Program-made: the position numbers and the translations under genes | Notes under the pieces: generated by a model | What the model was told of the DNA's origin: nothing | Databases searched by the model: none | The model's input: only the letters and a program-made list of their open reading frames with translations | Assembly: GCF_003003215.1 (NCBI RefSeq) | Contig: NZ_PVUF01000005.1 | Span: forward strand, 124,001-188,000 | Length of the DNA: 64,000 nt | Origin: Tritonibacter scottomollicae | GTDB taxonomy: Bacteria > Pseudomonadota > Alphaproteobacteria > Rhodobacterales > Rhodobacteraceae | Direction of reading: 5' to 3' | Shown: positions 53,569 to 64,000 of the stretch, one piece after another | Position numbering within the stretch: the stretch's first letter is position 1 | Layout of the letters: the number at the start of each line of letters is the position of its first letter

Positions 53569-54630
53569 ATGACCCGTACTGTCGTAGAATCTAAGTCAAA
53601 AACCGCCATTCTGGGCTTTGACCAGCCGTTCTGCGTGATCGGTGAGCGGATCAATCCCACCGGCCGCAAGAAGCTGGCTGCGGAGCTGGAAGCAGGCGAT
53701 TTCTCCACCGTGGAGAAAGACGCGCTCGCACAGGTGATGGCGGGGGCCAACATCCTCGATATCAACGCGGGCGTGGTCTACAATTCCAACCCGAACCCCA
53801 ATGAGACCGAGCCGCCGCTGATGACCAAGATCATCGAGCTGGTGCAAGGTCTGACCGACACGCCGCTGTGCATCGACTCCTCTGTTCCCGCCGCACTTGA
53901 GGCTGGTCTGCAGGCCGCCGAAGGCCGTCCGCTGCTGAACTCCGTCACCGGCGAAGAAGAACGTCTAGAACACGTGCTGCCGCTGGTGAAGAAGTACAAT
54001 GTTCCTGTGGTGGCCATTTCCAACGACGACACCGGCATTTCCGAGGATCCCGAAGTCCGCTTTGAAGTGGCCCGCAAGATCGTGCAGCGCGCCGCTGACT
54101 TTGGCATTCCGGCGCATGACATCGTGGTTGACCCGTTGGTGATGCCGATCGGCGCGATGGCGACCGCGGGCCAGCAGGTCTTTGCCCTGGTGCGGAAACT
54201 GCGTGAGGAACTCGGCGTGAACACCACCTGCGGGGCGTCCAACGTTTCCTTCGGCCTGCCGAACCGTCACGGCATCAACAACGCCTTCCTGCCGATGGCC
54301 ATGGGCGCGGGCATGACATCTGCGATCATGAACCCGGTCGCGCTGCCTGTGAACCAGAAGGCGATCGCCGAGAAAAAGGAACAGGTTGCAGCCGCTGGCA
54401 TCATCCTGCCCGAAGACATCGATGACGAGACCTTTGTGAGCCTGTTCGGCCTCGGCTCCACCAAGCCGCGTGCGGGCAAGGAGATGGAGGCGATCCGTGC
54501 TGCCAACCTGCTGACCAACAACGACCCGCATGGTGGCGACTGGATCAAGTTCAACAAGGCCCCAGTCAAAGAGGGCGAGGAAGTCCGTGGTCGTGGTGGT
54601 CGCGGTGGCGGTCGTCGCCGTCGCGCCTGA
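53569..54630 (+). CDS. Methyltetrahydrofolate:cobalamin methyltransferase
   Basis: The 353-residue pterin-binding (DHPS-like) protein transfers methyl between methyltetrahydrofolate and a corrinoid. It has VIGERINPTGRKKL, ANILDINAG, LCIDSSVPAALEAGL, DIVVDPLVMPIG and GASNVSFGLPNRHGIN. The C terminus carries an unusual Arg/Gly-rich tail (RGRGGRGGGRRRRA, about 340-353) not expected in the family. A terminator follows 22 nt after the stop. Together with the reductase it may oxidise methyl groups, for example from DMSP or betaine demethylation; that is inference. Confidence 0.88.
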   Translation: MTRTVVESKSKTAILGFDQPFCVIGERINPTGRKKLAAELEAGDFSTVEKDALAQVMAGANILDINAGVVYNSNPNPNETEPPLMTKIIELVQGLTDTPLCIDSSVPAALEAGLQAAEGRPLLNSVTGEEERLEHVLPLVKKYNVPVVAISNDDTGISEDPEVRFEVARKIVQRAADFGIPAHDIVVDPLVMPIGAMATAGQQVFALVRKLREELGVNTTCGASNVSFGLPNRHGINNAFLPMAMGAGMTSAIMNPVALPVNQKAIAEKKEQVAAAGIILPEDIDDETFVSLFGLGSTKPRAGKEMEAIRAANLLTNNDPHGGDWIKFNKAPVKEGEEVRGRGGRGGGRRRRA

Positions 54631-54651
54631 TCCGCAGCCTTTGAGATATGC

Positions 54652-54681
54652 AAAAAGCCGGGTGACAAACCCGGCTTTTTC
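54652..54681 (+). terminator. Terminator of the one-carbon cluster
   Basis: A perfect 12-bp stem AAAAAGCCGGGT/ACCCGGCTTTTT (54652-54663 with 54669-54680) with loop GACAA and a T run. Nothing further is recognised from here to the tRNA-Ser gene. Confidence 0.93.
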
Positions 54682-54897
54682 TATTGTGGTTCATTCTCGC
54701 GTTGTGGAGACCGCCGCGCGTTCCAGATTTTGCAAACAATGCAGTGCGATCAAGGCCGCGGAGCAAATCGAGACGCGCGAGACTCTAAGTCGTCGCGCGT
54801 AGGATTCAGGTCGAGTTATCTGCTGAGACATGTCTGTGACGTGCCCGCACGCTACTCAGTGAAGCTCACAACTCACTTTGAATATCGTGGGGAATAA

Positions 54898-54987
54898 TGG
54901 CGGAGAGACAGGGATTCGAACCCTGGGAACCCGTGAAGGCTCAACGGTTTTCGAGACCGCCCCGTTCGACCACTCCGGCACCTCTCC
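54898..54987 (-). tRNA. tRNA-Ser (anticodon CGA)
   Basis: On the minus strand the gene reads GGAGAGG at the acceptor, anticodon loop CTCGAAA with CGA (54951-54953), a long variable arm typical of class II tRNAs, T-arm GGTTCGAATCC and an encoded CCA at 54898-54900. It decodes TCG. Confidence 0.97.
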
Positions 54988-55108
54988 GCGGGGGGTGTGA
55001 GGGCGTTTAAAGGTGATTTTCACCACGTGCAAGGGGCGAAATCACAGTTACTTCAAGAAAGTGGGATTTTGTTTTGCGCCGGCGAAGCAAGCCCCTACAT
55101 TCTCCACT

Positions 55109-55984
55109 ATGATCATCACTCGCACAGCGTTCCGCCGCCCCGCCACCCGTGTCGCGCCTCTCTTGCGCAGTCTCTGCGCGCTTGCCGCGTGTCTCGTTCT
55201 CTTTCAGCCCAATCCGGCGCGCGCTGCGGAGCGGGATCAGATCAAAGCCTTCCTCGAGGTGACGGGCTTTGACGTCGCACTCGAGAGCATTGCCCAATCC
55301 GCCAGCGATGCACCGGCGATGCTGGGTGCGGATGCTGGCGACTTCGGTCTGGAGTGGGAGCGCCTGACGCAGGAGGTCTTTGCTCCGGATCTGATGCAGA
55401 CGATGGCGCTGGATATACTTGAGGACACGCTGTCCTCGGAGGCGCTGTTCCACGCAGCGGAATTCTACGCCTCGGACCTCGGTCAGCGGCTGGTTGTCGC
55501 GGAGAATGCATCCCATCAAAACCAGGACGCCACCGCCGCGCGTGAGGCGGGTGAGCAGCTGATCAGCGACCTGGTAGAGAACAGTGACCCGCGAGTCGCC
55601 CTCTATCGGGACATGAACACTGCGATCGGGGGCACTGACACGGCAATCCGGGCGGTGCAGGAGATCCAGTTCCGCTTTCTGATGGCAGCCTCGGCAGCGG
55701 GTGTGATTGACATGCGGATCGATGCGGATGGGTTGCGCGCGCTGATGAAGGCACAGGAAGGCGAGATGCGCCGCAGCATGGCCGCGTCCAGCCTTGCGAA
55801 CTCTGCTTATACCTATAGGGACTTTTCGGCCGACGAGGTCGCAGCCTACGTAGATGCGCTGGAGGACCCGTTGATGCAGGAGGTCTACGAGCTTCTCAAT
55901 GCGATCCAATATGAGATTCAGGCCAACCGCTTTGAAGAACTTGCCCACCGCATGCGGGAGCTGCAACCGGTTCAGGATCTGTGA
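55109..55984 (+). CDS. DUF2059 domain exported protein
   Basis: The 291-residue protein has a signal peptide (LLRSLCALAACLVLFQPNPARA) and two helical DUF2059-like repeats, for example ALFHAAEFYASDLGQRLVVAENA and EVAAYVDALEDPLMQEVYELL. The function of DUF2059 is unknown. ATG 55109 (MIITRTAFRRP) is chosen over an open frame upstream. It lies between tRNA-Ser and rplU with its own context. Confidence 0.82.
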   Translation: MIITRTAFRRPATRVAPLLRSLCALAACLVLFQPNPARAAERDQIKAFLEVTGFDVALESIAQSASDAPAMLGADAGDFGLEWERLTQEVFAPDLMQTMALDILEDTLSSEALFHAAEFYASDLGQRLVVAENASHQNQDATAAREAGEQLISDLVENSDPRVALYRDMNTAIGGTDTAIRAVQEIQFRFLMAASAAGVIDMRIDADGLRALMKAQEGEMRRSMAASSLANSAYTYRDFSADEVAAYVDALEDPLMQEVYELLNAIQYEIQANRFEELAHRMRELQPVQDL

Positions 55985-56219
55985 TCAAGGGCCGGGCATG
56001 GCGGCTGCCCCCTTTTTACGTATGCGCTGTGGATAACGGGTTGACTTAGGGCTGCATCAAGGTCAAAAGCCCGCATCCCGGCCCGGAGTCTCCGCGCCGG
56101 GGTTTATTGTCATACCGCCCCGATCAAGGGGCGCGCTGTTCGAGGTGAGAGGGCACGGCCCTGTCGCAAACACCCCGAAAGGGGGACCGAAGGACGCGGT
56201 GAGAAAAGGAAAGACTGAA

Positions 56220-56822
56220 ATGTTCGCAGTCCTGAAGACTGGCGGCAAGCAGTACAAAGTTCAGGCGGGCGATATGCTCCGCGTAGAAAAATTGTCTGCA
56301 GACGCTGGCGAAACCGTACAATTCAATGACGTTCTGATGATCGGTGGCGACAGCCCCGTTGTCGGCGCTCCGCTCGTGTCCGGCGCTGCCGTTCAGGCGG
56401 AAGTGGTCGATCAGATCAAGGGTGACAAGGTCATCAACTTCGTCAAACGTCGTCGTAAGCACTCCTCCAAGCGGACTGTCGGTCACCGTCAGAAGCTGAC
56501 CCTGGTCAAGATCACCGAGATCCTGGCCTCTGGTGCGGATGCCTCCGGCGTCAAAGCGGCCACTGGTAAAGGCGACGCGGCTCCGGCTGCCAAAGCGCCC
56601 AAAGCCAAGGCTGCCAAAGCTGCTGCGCCCGCAGCCGCTGGTTCCGACGACTTGACCCAGCTGACCGGTGTTGGTCCCGCTGCTGCCACGAAGTTGCAGG
56701 CCGCCGGCCTCACCACCTTCGCTCAGATCGCAGCCTTGTCCGAAGACGACATTGCTGGTATCGAGGCCGTCAAGATCAAACCCGAGTGGGTTGAGCAGGC
56801 CAAAGAGCTGGCTCAAGGCTAA
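56220..56822 (+). CDS. rplU: Ribosomal protein L21 with C-terminal helix-hairpin-helix extension
   Basis: Residues 1-103 are the standard large-subunit protein L21 (MFAVLKTGGKQYKVQAGD, FVKRRRKHSSKRTVGHRQKLT). Residues 104-142 are an Ala/Lys-rich linker and 143-199 a helix-hairpin-helix-type domain (DDLTQLTGVGPAAATKLQAAG). Normal L21 is about 103 residues, so the gene is a fusion, as in several alphaproteobacteria. ATG 56220 has AAGGAAAG upstream. rpmA follows by 12 nt. Confidence 0.95.
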   Translation: MFAVLKTGGKQYKVQAGDMLRVEKLSADAGETVQFNDVLMIGGDSPVVGAPLVSGAAVQAEVVDQIKGDKVINFVKRRRKHSSKRTVGHRQKLTLVKITEILASGADASGVKAATGKGDAAPAAKAPKAKAAKAAAPAAAGSDDLTQLTGVGPAAATKLQAAGLTTFAQIAALSEDDIAGIEAVKIKPEWVEQAKELAQG

Positions 56823-56834
56823 GGAGAGACAAGA

Positions 56835-57104
56835 ATGGCACATAAAAAAGCAGGCGGTTCGTCCCGTAACGGTCGCGACTCCGCAGGTCGCCGTCTTGGC
56901 GTGAAACTGTATGGTGGTCAGTCGGCCATCTCCGGTAACATCATCGTGCGTCAGCGCGGCACCAAGTTTTGGCCGGGCGAAGGCGTTGGCATCGGCAAAG
57001 ATCACACCATCTTTGCAATCGCCAACGGCAACGTGACCTTCCACAAAGGCCTCAAGGGCCGCACCTTTATTTCGGTTCTCCCGGCGGCGGAGGCCGCTGA
57101 GTAA
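56835..57104 (+). CDS. rpmA: Ribosomal protein L27
   Basis: L27 lies near the peptidyl-transferase centre. The 89-residue protein starts [20 protein letters not shown] and contains [21 protein letters not shown] and [11 protein letters not shown], as expected. No N-terminal cleavable extension of the Firmicute type is present. It is cotranscribed with rplU and followed by a terminator. Confidence 0.98.
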   Translation: MAHKKAGGSSRNGRDSAGRRLGVKLYGGQSAISGNIIVRQRGTKFWPGEGVGIGKDHTIFAIANGNVTFHKGLKGRTFISVLPAAEAAE

Positions 57105-57132
57105 GCCGAACCTAAGGGTAGTAAAAACTTCA

Positions 57133-57164
57133 GGGGGATCGGTTATACGACCGGTCCCTCTTTT
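57133..57164 (+). terminator. Terminator after rpmA
   Basis: An 11-bp stem (57133-57143 with 57150-57160, two G-U pairs) with loop TATACG is followed by TTTT, 28 nt past the rpmA stop. Confidence 0.85.
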
Positions 57165-57314
57165 CGTTTTTGATGGGAATTTTCAAAGCTGCGAGAGACC
57201 TGAGGCACGGCCTGCCTTGTTTCTTGAACCGGCGCGTCCCATTTCATCGGCAACGGGATGGAGGAGCAAGTCCTTGTTCTGCCGATATTATGAGTATTGA
57301 GGAGGATCGAGGTC

Positions 57315-57851
57315 ATGGATTTGGATCAACTGGATCAACAGGCCATAATCAACGCAGATCGGTTTGACCTGCGCCCCCTGCGTCCGTCGGATGCCGGGTT
57401 GATTGCCTATTATGCAGGGGACGCGCGGGTTGCCAAGATGACCGCTCCGATCCCGCACCCCTATCCGCCTGGCGCCGCCGAAGCCTATGTGAAGCGCGCG
57501 ATGGAAGCGGAGAAGGGGGAATTCACCTGGGCCATTGACGGCACCAAAGATGACAACGCCGAGCTGATGGGGGTGATCTCCCTGAAATCCATGGATCGCA
57601 ACCAGTCGGAGGTTGGCTATTGGGTGGCACCGCCGTTCTGGAACACCGGCTTGGCGTCTATGGCTGTTCAGTTGCTGGTGGAAACCAACCCCCTGGGCGA
57701 TGCCGCCATGTTCGCAAGCGTGTTTCAAGATAATCCTGCCTCGGCACGGGTTCTGACCCATTGCGGGTTTGAGTATCTGGGCGATGCGGAGGATTTCTCC
57801 GTTGCGCGCGATGCAAACGTGCCGACCTGGACCTACAGCCGCAAGCTGTAA
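57315..57851 (+). CDS. GNAT family N-acetyltransferase, RimJ/RimL-like
   Basis: The 178-residue protein has FDLRPLRPSDAGLIAYYAGD, LMGVISLKS, VGYWVAPPFWNTGLASMAV and FQDNPASARVLTHCGFEYLG, the RimJ/RimL-type order for acetylating amino groups. The target is unknown. ATG 57315 has GAGGAGG upstream. It lies between rpmA and obgE, a conserved location in related genomes. Confidence 0.9.
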   Translation: MDLDQLDQQAIINADRFDLRPLRPSDAGLIAYYAGDARVAKMTAPIPHPYPPGAAEAYVKRAMEAEKGEFTWAIDGTKDDNAELMGVISLKSMDRNQSEVGYWVAPPFWNTGLASMAVQLLVETNPLGDAAMFASVFQDNPASARVLTHCGFEYLGDAEDFSVARDANVPTWTYSRKL

Positions 57852-58016
57852 GGCCAAAAGACCCAAATCAACGCGGGCGCGTCAGGCGGCGGGCTCGCGT
57901 GTTTGATCCATGGCCTGACCCGCGCGAGGCGCGCCACAGCCATGCACAGACATCAATAGACGCAGGGTTGAGCCATCCCCTGAATTCAAGTATTGGCGAT
58001 CCAGCTCTAACACTGA

Positions 58017-60166
<2,150 letters not shown>

Positions 60167-60258
60167 TCCTGTCATTCTAAGGACAGCGAGAATTTTCTCC
60201 GGCGCATGACGTGGCGGAGAGTCTCGAACCCCGCCTGGGAAAGAAAAGGGCATATGAC

Positions 60259-61524
60259 ATGAAAGATCTCGACAACATCCCCGCGCTGATGGCGGAGATC
60301 GGCAGGCGTGCGAAACAGGCGGCACAACATCTCGCTACCGCAAGCGGTGCGCAGAAGGAACAGGCACTGAACGCCGCCGCAGAGGCCGTCTGGGCCGCGC
60401 GCGCCGACATCATTGCCGCCAACGCCCGGGACTTGGAGTTTGGCCGCGACAAGGGGCTGTCCGCGGCGATGATGGACCGGCTGATGCTGGACGAGGCGCG
60501 TATTCAGGGCATCGTTGATGGACTTCGGGCCGTGGCTGCACAGGAGGATCCGGTTGGTGCCGTCCTAGAGGAATGGACCCAGCCCACGGGCCTGCGCATT
60601 CAACGGGTGCGCACACCGCTTGGCGTCATCGGCGTGATCTACGAGAGCCGCCCGAACGTGACAGCAGATGCGGGTGCGCTTTGCCTCAAGTCCGGCAATG
60701 CGGTGATCCTGCGCGGTGGCTCCGAGAGCCTGCATTCGGCGCAGGCGATCCATTCCTGCCTTGTCACAGGTCTGCGCACGGCCGGGCTACCGGAAGACGC
60801 GGTGCAGCTGGTGCCGACCCGGGATCGCGCGGCGGTGCAGGAACTGCTGACCATGACCGATCATGTGGACGTGATTGTACCGCGTGGCGGCAAGGGGCTG
60901 GTCGGGCTGGTGCAGCGCGAAGCCCGCGTGCCGGTCTTTGCCCACCTCGAGGGCATCGTGCATATCTACATCGATAAACACGCGGATCGCAAAAAGGCCA
61001 TCGACGTGGTCCTGAACGCCAAGACCCGCCGGACCGGTATCTGCGGCGCGGCTGAATGCCTGCTGATCCATCAGGATGTGGCAGAGAGCATCGGCAAGGA
61101 CGTGCTGGACCTGCTGGCGATGGGCGGGGTGGAAATCCACGCCGAGGAAGGTCTGCCCGGTCCCGACGATATGCAGATCGCCACGGCAGAGGATTGGGGC
61201 AAGGAATACCTGGATGCGATTATCGCCGCCAAGAAGGTTGCCGACATCGACGCGGCGATCGCTCATATTCGCACCCATCACTCGGCCCATACCGATTGCA
61301 TCATCACCGAGGATGACGCGGCGGTGGCGCAGTTCTTTACCGAGCTTGATAGCGCGATCCTGATGCACAACGCCTCCACCCAGTTTGCAGATGGGGGCGA
61401 GTTCGGCATGGGGGCAGAGATCGGAATTGCCACTGGCAAGATGCATGCGCGCGGTCCGGTGGGGGCTGCGCAGCTCACCAGTTTCAAATACCTTGTGCGC
61501 GGTGACGGTACAGTTCGCACCTAA
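60259..61524 (+). CDS. proA: Gamma-glutamyl phosphate reductase
   Basis: ProA reduces gamma-glutamyl phosphate to the semialdehyde. The 421-residue aldehyde-dehydrogenase-family protein has [44 protein letters not shown], the catalytic Cys in [15 protein letters not shown] and a C-terminal [22 protein letters not shown] 60259 is chosen. A terminator follows at 61551. Confidence 0.97.
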   Translation: MKDLDNIPALMAEIGRRAKQAAQHLATASGAQKEQALNAAAEAVWAARADIIAANARDLEFGRDKGLSAAMMDRLMLDEARIQGIVDGLRAVAAQEDPVGAVLEEWTQPTGLRIQRVRTPLGVIGVIYESRPNVTADAGALCLKSGNAVILRGGSESLHSAQAIHSCLVTGLRTAGLPEDAVQLVPTRDRAAVQELLTMTDHVDVIVPRGGKGLVGLVQREARVPVFAHLEGIVHIYIDKHADRKKAIDVVLNAKTRRTGICGAAECLLIHQDVAESIGKDVLDLLAMGGVEIHAEEGLPGPDDMQIATAEDWGKEYLDAIIAAKKVADIDAAIAHIRTHHSAHTDCIITEDDAAVAQFFTELDSAILMHNASTQFADGGEFGMGAEIGIATGKMHARGPVGAAQLTSFKYLVRGDGTVRT

Positions 61525-61550
61525 AGCCAAGCAAATACGCCGAAACCAAA

Positions 61551-61577
61551 AAACGCCGCTGGAATTCAGCGGCGTTT
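61551..61577. terminator. Bidirectional terminator between proA and chpT
   Basis: An 11-bp stem AAACGCCGCTG/CAGCGGCGTTT (61551-61561 with 61567-61577) with loop GAATT is flanked by A and T runs, so it serves both convergent genes. Confidence 0.9.
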
Positions 61578-61598
61578 CTTATTGTATCAGCGAGGGCT

Positions 61599-62195
61599 TC
61601 AGAAGCTGATCGAAATCTTCTCAAGGCTCTGATTGAATGACAATTGCCTGTCTGCCTCGCGCGCCGCAGCCGGCAACAGAGCGAACTGCACGAGGGCCGG
61701 GGTAATCTCCACCTCGGCAGCGTCGGTTGTGAGGCTGGCCCACAGGTTTTCGTCAACATTGATTTTGCGACCTTCTCCGGTCACGGTCCAGCCATCCGTG
61801 CTGCGAAGGATCTGGATTGTTCCGCCATAGGGCAGGGCGCTTTCCAGGCACAGACCAGCGAGAAACGCCATCCGCACATCACGCCGTGCTGCAGCCTCCT
61901 GCGAGGACCAGTTGTAGTTGATACGCGCGCCTTTGCTGACATCGCCGAGCACGCTTGCGATCTCCATGCGGCCCAGTTCCTGCTCACCGGCGGCACCGAA
62001 GGCGACGCGAAAAAACCGAATGCGAGCATTGGCATTGTTGACGCTGTCGGAGATCAGCTCCAGTTCCGGCCCCTCGAGCGAATTGGACATGCCCAAAAGC
62101 TCCAGACCGTTGTTGATCGCCCCAACCGGGCTGATCAGATCGTGACAGATCCGTGAACCTACCAATGCGGCCAAATTGGCGCTATCTACACCCAT
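61599..62195 (-). CDS. chpT: Histidine phosphotransferase ChpT
   Basis: ChpT passes phosphate from CckA to CtrA and CpdR in the alphaproteobacterial cell-cycle relay. The 198-residue protein has the phosphorylated His18 in SRICHDLISPVGAINNGLEL and a degenerate ATPase-like C-terminal domain, as in Caulobacter ChpT. ATG 62195 is preceded by GGAGGAA. In Roseobacters the pathway controls motility and gene-transfer agents. Its start is only 29 nt from that of the divergent DUF3553 gene. Confidence 0.92.
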   Translation of the reverse strand: MGVDSANLAALVGSRICHDLISPVGAINNGLELLGMSNSLEGPELELISDSVNNANARIRFFRVAFGAAGEQELGRMEIASVLGDVSKGARINYNWSSQEAAARRDVRMAFLAGLCLESALPYGGTIQILRSTDGWTVTGEGRKINVDENLWASLTTDAAEVEITPALVQFALLPAAAREADRQLSFNQSLEKISISF

Positions 62196-62224
62196 AACAT
62201 TCCTCCAATAGGGCCATTCAAAAC

Positions 62225-62407
62225 ATGAACGACCTGAATACCATCTTCGCACCCGGCATGTTTGCCCGACACCCCGACCACCCGGAATGGGGGCTGGGGC
62301 AGGTGCAGTCAAACGTGGGCGGCAAGATTACTGTCAACTTTCCCGACCAGGGCAAGGTCGTTTTCGATGGCGCGCGCATTGCCCTTGTTCCAGTCTTTGA
62401 TCCGTAA
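62225..62407 (+). CDS. DUF3553 family small protein
   Basis: The 60-residue protein belongs to DUF3553: FAPGMFARHPDHPEWGLGQVQ then GGKITVNFPDQGKVVFDG. The fold may be a small beta-barrel that binds nucleic acid, like related CarD/KOW-type domains, but no function is known. ATG 62225 starts 29 nt from chpT; no strong ribosome site is visible. Confidence 0.88.
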   Translation: MNDLNTIFAPGMFARHPDHPEWGLGQVQSNVGGKITVNFPDQGKVVFDGARIALVPVFDP

Positions 62408-62515
62408 AAACGGTTTATGAAACGTTAACCAAACGCATACAAGTGTGCATATATCTTGCGCGCGAATATGCCTATGCGCTATTTGCCCGCCAAAAAGTAA
62501 GGATAAAGCAGAGCC

Positions 62516-63277
62516 ATGCAGGACGGCGCGCCAGAGTTTTCCGTGAGAATTGCCGAAACTGAGCAGGACCTGCGAGCCGCGCAGGCCCTACGCTACGAGG
62601 TCTTCGTGCGTGAGTTGGGCGGCAGTGGTGCGATGGTGGACCATGAGGCCGGATTGGAGCGGGACAAGTTTGACCCGTACTTCGACCATATGCTTGTCAG
62701 CGATGACCGCTTGGGCGAAGTGGTGGGAGTTTACCGCCTGCTGCGCAGCGATCAGGCCCAAAAGCTGGGCCAGTTCTACTCCGAAGATGAATATGATCTG
62801 TCGGCATTGCGCAGCTCCGGGCGCAAACTTCTTGAGCTGGGCCGATCCTGTCTGCATGCCGAGTATCGCGGCGGTATGGCGATGTTTCACCTCTGGAACG
62901 GGCTGGCCGCTTATGTCGCGGATCACCAGATCGACGTTCTGTTCGGGGTTGCCTCTTTTCACGGCACCGATCCGCAGGCCCTGGCGCAACCCCTGTCGCT
63001 GCTGCATGCCAATCATCTGGCGCCCGAAGATTTGCGCGTACGTTCAAGAGCCTACCAGCCGATGAACCTGGTGGACGGGGATCAGATTGATCGCCGCGCC
63101 GCGATGGTGGACACACCCGCGTTGATCAAGGCCTACCTGCGGCTCGGTGGATTTGTGGGGGATGGGGCCTATGTGGATCACGCGTTCAACACCACTGACG
63201 TCTGCCTGATCCTCGACACTGCGCGGATGAACGAACGTCAAAGCCGCCTCTATACGCGCGGGACCGCCGCTGAATGA
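62516..63277 (+). CDS. olsB: Ornithine-acyl-ACP N-acyltransferase OlsB
   Basis: OlsB attaches a 3-hydroxy fatty acid to ornithine in the first step of ornithine lipid synthesis. The 253-residue GNAT-like protein has QALRYEVFVRELGGSG, FDPYFDHMLVSDD, LELGRSCLHAEYRGGMAMFHLWN and DVLFGVASFHGTDP. Its stop overlaps the olsA start (ATGA). Ornithine lipids are frequent in Roseobacters. Confidence 0.92.
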   Translation: MQDGAPEFSVRIAETEQDLRAAQALRYEVFVRELGGSGAMVDHEAGLERDKFDPYFDHMLVSDDRLGEVVGVYRLLRSDQAQKLGQFYSEDEYDLSALRSSGRKLLELGRSCLHAEYRGGMAMFHLWNGLAAYVADHQIDVLFGVASFHGTDPQALAQPLSLLHANHLAPEDLRVRSRAYQPMNLVDGDQIDRRAAMVDTPALIKAYLRLGGFVGDGAYVDHAFNTTDVCLILDTARMNERQSRLYTRGTAAE

Positions 63278-64000
63278 CCGTCAGCTGGAAGAGTGAGACA
63301 CCGCCGGAACAGGTTCGGATTACGCCGATGGGATGGCTGCGGGTCGGTCTGCGTGGCACCGCGTTGGCGATACTGGTCTTTGGTTGCCTGTTGCTCTTGC
63401 TATTGGTGCGTCTGATTGAACGTCCCATTTGTGGGGTGCAGCGGCCGGTCACGCCCTTCATCACCATGTTTGTCTGCCGCAATGCATTTCGCATCCTGAG
63501 CTTGCGCTTTGACACCAAGGGCGCGCGGATGCATCACCCCGGTATCATTGTCGCGAACCATACGTCATGGCTCGATATTTTTGCCCTCAACGCACGCAAA
63601 CGGATCTATTTCGTGTCCAAGTCCGAAGTGGCGGCATGGCCCGGCATTGGCTGGCTGGCGCGCGCCACCGGCACGGTATTCATCGAACGTGATCGCAAGA
63701 AATCCAACGAGCAGAAGGCGCTGTTCGCACAGCGTCTGAAAGCAGGACATAAGTTGCTGTTCTTCCCGGAAGGCACCTCAACCGACGGTCTGCGGGTGCT
63801 ACCGTTCAAGACGACCCTGTTTGCTTCACTGTTTGAGCCAGAGTTGCGTGATATCCTGTATGTGCAGCCGGTTTCGGTGGTGTTTCATGCCCCAAAGGGC
63901 GCCGAGCGCCGGTTTTACGGCTGGTGGGGAGATATGGATTTTGGCAGCCACCTGCTGAAGGTGCTCGCGACCCAGCCGCAGGGCAGGGTGGAGCTCACCT
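63274..64000 (+). CDS. olsA: Lyso-ornithine lipid acyltransferase OlsA (3' end outside window)
   Basis: OlsA acylates lyso-ornithine lipid, and may also act on lysophosphatidate. The first 242 residues are visible and the frame is open to the right edge. A membrane segment (ALAILVFGCLLLLLLVRL) is followed by the acyltransferase motifs NHTSWLD (95-101) and FPEGTSTDG (164-172). It starts in the ATGA junction with olsB, which supports OlsA over a general PlsC. Confidence 0.9.
   Translation, partial: MTVSWKSETPPEQVRITPMGWLRVGLRGTALAILVFGCLLLLLLVRLIERPICGVQRPVTPFITMFVCRNAFRILSLRFDTKGARMHHPGIIVANHTSWLDIFALNARKRIYFVSKSEVAAWPGIGWLARATGTVFIERDRKKSNEQKALFAQRLKAGHKLLFFPEGTSTDGLRVLPFKTTLFASLFEPELRDILYVQPVSVVFHAPKGAERRFYGWWGDMDFGSHLLKVLATQPQGRVELT

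Noticed and set aside
57871-57905. Terminator after the GNAT gene at 57315
   Set aside because: An 8-bp GC stem is possible but the loop is long and no real T run follows.
62405-62515. CtrA-binding site upstream of olsB (GTTAACC)
   Set aside because: Only one half-site is present; the TTAA-N7-TTAA arrangement is not found.

Overview
The window is a GC-rich chromosomal segment of an alphaproteobacterium, almost certainly Rhodobacteraceae of the Roseobacter group. Pointers are the trp genes next to moaC-moeA-lexA, a GTTC-N7-GTTC SOS box, a class II (B12) ribonucleotide reductase, the cell-cycle phosphotransferase ChpT, the ornithine-lipid pair olsB-olsA and a ribosomal protein L21 with a helix-hairpin-helix tail. 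Most of it is ordinary core genome. Both ends cut genes (comEC at the left, olsA at the right).

Layout. 1-15.4 kb: comEC (partial), lexA, moeA, moaC, trpC, ung, trpD and trpG on the minus strand, a periplasmic polysaccharide-deacetylase-like gene on the plus strand, then trpE, ppiD, an aminotransferase, gpt and fabI on the minus strand. 15.5-31.2 kb: pdxH, a double cold-shock protein, a DUF192 protein, tRNA-Pro, nrdJ, a small exported protein, cysS-cimA with a putative leader peptide, a phytoene-synthase-like gene, an MFS transporter, an AlkA-type glycosylase with an esterase, an RluE-type pseudouridine synthase and an HNH protein. 31.2-35.7 kb: an arginine-catabolism operon (arginase, CtlX, ornithine cyclodeaminase) with a divergent Lrp-type regulator, then dsbB and a DedA-like protein. 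35.8-38.5 kb: tRNA-Leu followed by a small AT-richer accessory block (GNAT-like protein and two HTH regulators) whose promoters share a paired operator. 38.6-49.8 kb: ugpBAEC glycerol-3-phosphate uptake, an orphan TAXI-type binding protein, an AttH-like lipocalin with an FtsX-type ABC exporter, a K+ channel and a YihY protein. 50-64 kb: rlmE, ppx, a folate one-carbon cluster, tRNA-Ser, a DUF2059 protein, rplU-rpmA, a GNAT, obgE-proB-proA, chpT, a DUF3553 protein and olsB-olsA.

How the parts fit: trpE with trpGDC makes tryptophan precursors; moaC and moeA make molybdenum cofactor; rocF-ctlX-ocd turn arginine (and probably citrulline) into ornithine and proline, while proB-proA make proline from glutamate; cimA opens the pyruvate route to isoleucine. 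The most unusual signals are a 14-residue Ile/Cys-rich leader peptide with mutually exclusive RNA stems upstream of cysS-cimA, and paired TTGCG-N5-CGCAA operators exactly 33 bp apart in front of both the small HTH regulator and the GNAT-like gene beside tRNA-Leu.
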